Made by a program: the position numbers and the translations under genes. From Pseudomonas rubra (GTDB taxonomy: Bacteria > Pseudomonadota > Gammaproteobacteria > Pseudomonadales > Pseudomonadaceae), in NCBI RefSeq assembly GCF_028656935.1, contig NZ_JAMDGZ010000005.1, forward strand, positions 1 to 46,154: DNA of 46,154 nucleotides, read 5' to 3'. The notes beneath the pieces are model-generated. The model worked only from the letters and a program-made list of their open reading frames with translations. It was not told the DNA's origin and did no database searches. Shown piece by piece: positions 45,048 through 46,154 of the stretch (position 1 is its first letter; every line of letters starts with the position of its first letter).

Positions 45048-46019
45048 ATGAACACGAGCAGCCCGCGAATCGGTGTAATCGGAACCGGGGCCATTGGCGG
45101 CTTTTATGGCCTGATGCTCGCACGTGCCGGGTTCGAGGTGCACTTCCTCTTGCGCAGCGAGTTCGACGCCGTTCAGCTCAATGGTTTACGCCTCGACAGC
45201 GCCGTGCATGGCACGGTGCAGATGAAGGTTGCGGCCTACGCCGATGCCGCCGACATGCCTGCCTGCGACTGGTTGCTGGTCGGCGCCAAGACCACCAGCA
45301 ACGCTGAGCTTGCGCCATTGATCGCCAAGGTAGCGGCGCCGCAGGCCAAGGTGGTGTTGCTGCAAAATGGCCTGGGTGTCGAGGAGCAATTGCGCCCACG
45401 GCTGCCTGATCACCTGCACCTGTTGGGTGGCTTGTGCTTTATATGCGTCAACCGCGAAGCACCGGGGGTGATCCGCCATCAATCGCTGGGCGCGGTCAAT
45501 CTGGGTTATCACAGTGGTCCGGCGGCGGATCAGGCGCAGCGCCAGGCTATTGTCGAGGCTGGGGCGGCGCTGTTCAATGCGGCCTGCATCGACTCCCAGG
45601 CGATGACCGACCTGGCCCAGGCGCGTTGGCAGAAGCTGGTGTGGAATGTGCCCTACAATGGTCTGTCAGTGTTGCTCAGGGCCAGTACCACGGCACTGAT
45701 GGCCGACGCTGACAGTCGCGCACTGATCCAGGCGTTGATGGCCGAAGTGGTGCAGGGTGCGCGCGCCTGTGGCCACGAACTGCCGCAAGGCTATGCCGAA
45801 CACCTGTTTGCAGTAACGCAAAAGATGCCCGACTACTGGCCGAGCATGTACCACGACTTTGCCCAGCAACGGCCGCTGGAGTTGGCGGTGATCTATGCCG
45901 AGCCATTGGCCCGGGCGCAGGCTGCGGGGTGTGAGTTGCCGAAGATGCGGGCGTTGTATCAGGCGCTGGCTTTTATTGATCGTCAAACCGCATCGCGGGT
46001 CAAGCCCGCTTGTAGGTAA
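45048..46019 (+). CDS. Ketopantoate reductase-like (PanE/ApbA family) oxidoreductase
   Basis: 323 residues. N-terminal Rossmann fold with GTGAIGGFYG (NADPH loop, residues 12-21), a Lys in GAKTTSNAE at the expected catalytic place, and the C-terminal helical domain with KLVWNVPYNGLSVL. PanE makes pantoate for coenzyme A, but several paralogues exist in pseudomonads with other 2-oxoacid substrates, so no symbol is given. GAGGAGAGC precedes ATG 45048. The last nine or so codons (to the stop at 46017) lie in a REP (45990-46016), so the C-terminal residues ASRVKPACR are probably an acquired tail. Confidence 0.88.
   Translation: MNTSSPRIGVIGTGAIGGFYGLMLARAGFEVHFLLRSEFDAVQLNGLRLDSAVHGTVQMKVAAYADAADMPACDWLLVGAKTTSNAELAPLIAKVAAPQAKVVLLQNGLGVEEQLRPRLPDHLHLLGGLCFICVNREAPGVIRHQSLGAVNLGYHSGPAADQAQRQAIVEAGAALFNAACIDSQAMTDLAQARWQKLVWNVPYNGLSVLLRASTTALMADADSRALIQALMAEVVQGARACGHELPQGYAEHLFAVTQKMPDYWPSMYHDFAQQRPLELAVIYAEPLARAQAAGCELPKMRALYQALAFIDRQTASRVKPACR
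45990..46016 (+). repeat. REP overlapping the 3' end of the PanE-like gene
   Basis: gcatcgcgggtcaagcccgc followed by ttgtagg has the usual REP core (cgggtcaagcccg). It supplies the last codons of the gene at 45048-46019. Confidence 0.8.
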
Positions 46020-46083
46020 GACTTGAGATGGGGTAAAGCCTGGCAAGTGTACGCCGCAAGGCTTGTAGTGCTCTTGAGATCGA

Positions 46084-46133
46084 GCGCCGCCCGCGCGGCG
46101 CATCGCCGGCAAGGCCGGCTCCCACATTTTTTG
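46084..46133. terminator. Double hairpin with T-run after the PanE-like gene
   Basis: Stem gcgccgc/gcggcgc (46084-46090 with 46095-46101) followed by gccggc/gccggc (46105-46110 with 46114-46119), cccaca and T6. REP-type hairpins placed to end the plus-strand transcript. Confidence 0.65.
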
Positions 46134-46154
46134 CAACGTGCCATGGCCTGTGAG

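Overview
The window looks like a chromosomal segment of a fluorescent Pseudomonas, closest in flavour to the P. putida group. The basis is high GC with strong G/C third-position bias, Pseudomonas-type genes (oprI, the aer2 plus PAS-GGDEF-EAL pair, tesA next to a YbbA/YbbP-type ABC exporter, kdpFABCDE) and many REP-type palindromes (core like tcgcgggxcaagcccgct) between genes. I see 44 supportable protein genes and no rRNA, tRNA, CRISPR array, transposase or phage gene. The species call is inference; no database was searched.

Layout. 1-415: non-coding with a REP and a terminator. 416-4991: dCache chemoreceptor (minus), a divergent LysR regulator / PACE efflux pair, and an uncharacterised lipoprotein. 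5053-8474: a DUF7079-like gene and a tandem pair of TULIP/P47-like genes, related to the P47/OrfX proteins of clostridial neurotoxin loci. 8779-11593: two GntR/FCD regulators and a DctA-type organic-acid symporter with a GGT-N3-ACC operator upstream. 11812-12657: Nudix hydrolase and XRE regulator, convergent. 12924-16200: aerotaxis receptor and PAS-GGDEF-EAL protein. 16354-17798: two overlapping orphan genes that look like a membrane-active toxin and its immunity protein, bracketed by direct repeats and a large hairpin element. 18324-26122: kdpFABC plus the kdpDE sensor/regulator. 26165-33700: patatin-like esterase, small lipoprotein, CHAD protein, thioesterase, Mpo1-like membrane protein, a further chemoreceptor, TatD nuclease, and a MltF-type lytic transglycosylase. 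33805-36745: DoxX protein, a REP pair, a structured leader in front of a short gene, DUF3422 protein, greB. 36746-46019: ABC exporter (minus) divergent from tesA, a small CxxC protein, L,D-transpeptidase, oprI, a small GNAT, DAHP synthase, PilZ protein and a ketopantoate reductase-like enzyme whose last codons lie in a REP.

How the parts fit. Most of the window is core cell biology: potassium scavenging, envelope maintenance (oprI, L,D-transpeptidase, MltF, DoxX), taxis (three receptors) and c-di-GMP signalling (PAS-GGDEF-EAL, PilZ). The accessory material most worth follow-up is the P47-like pair (5595-8474), the candidate toxin/immunity module with its repeats (16236-18190), and the structured 5' leader at about 34440-34570.
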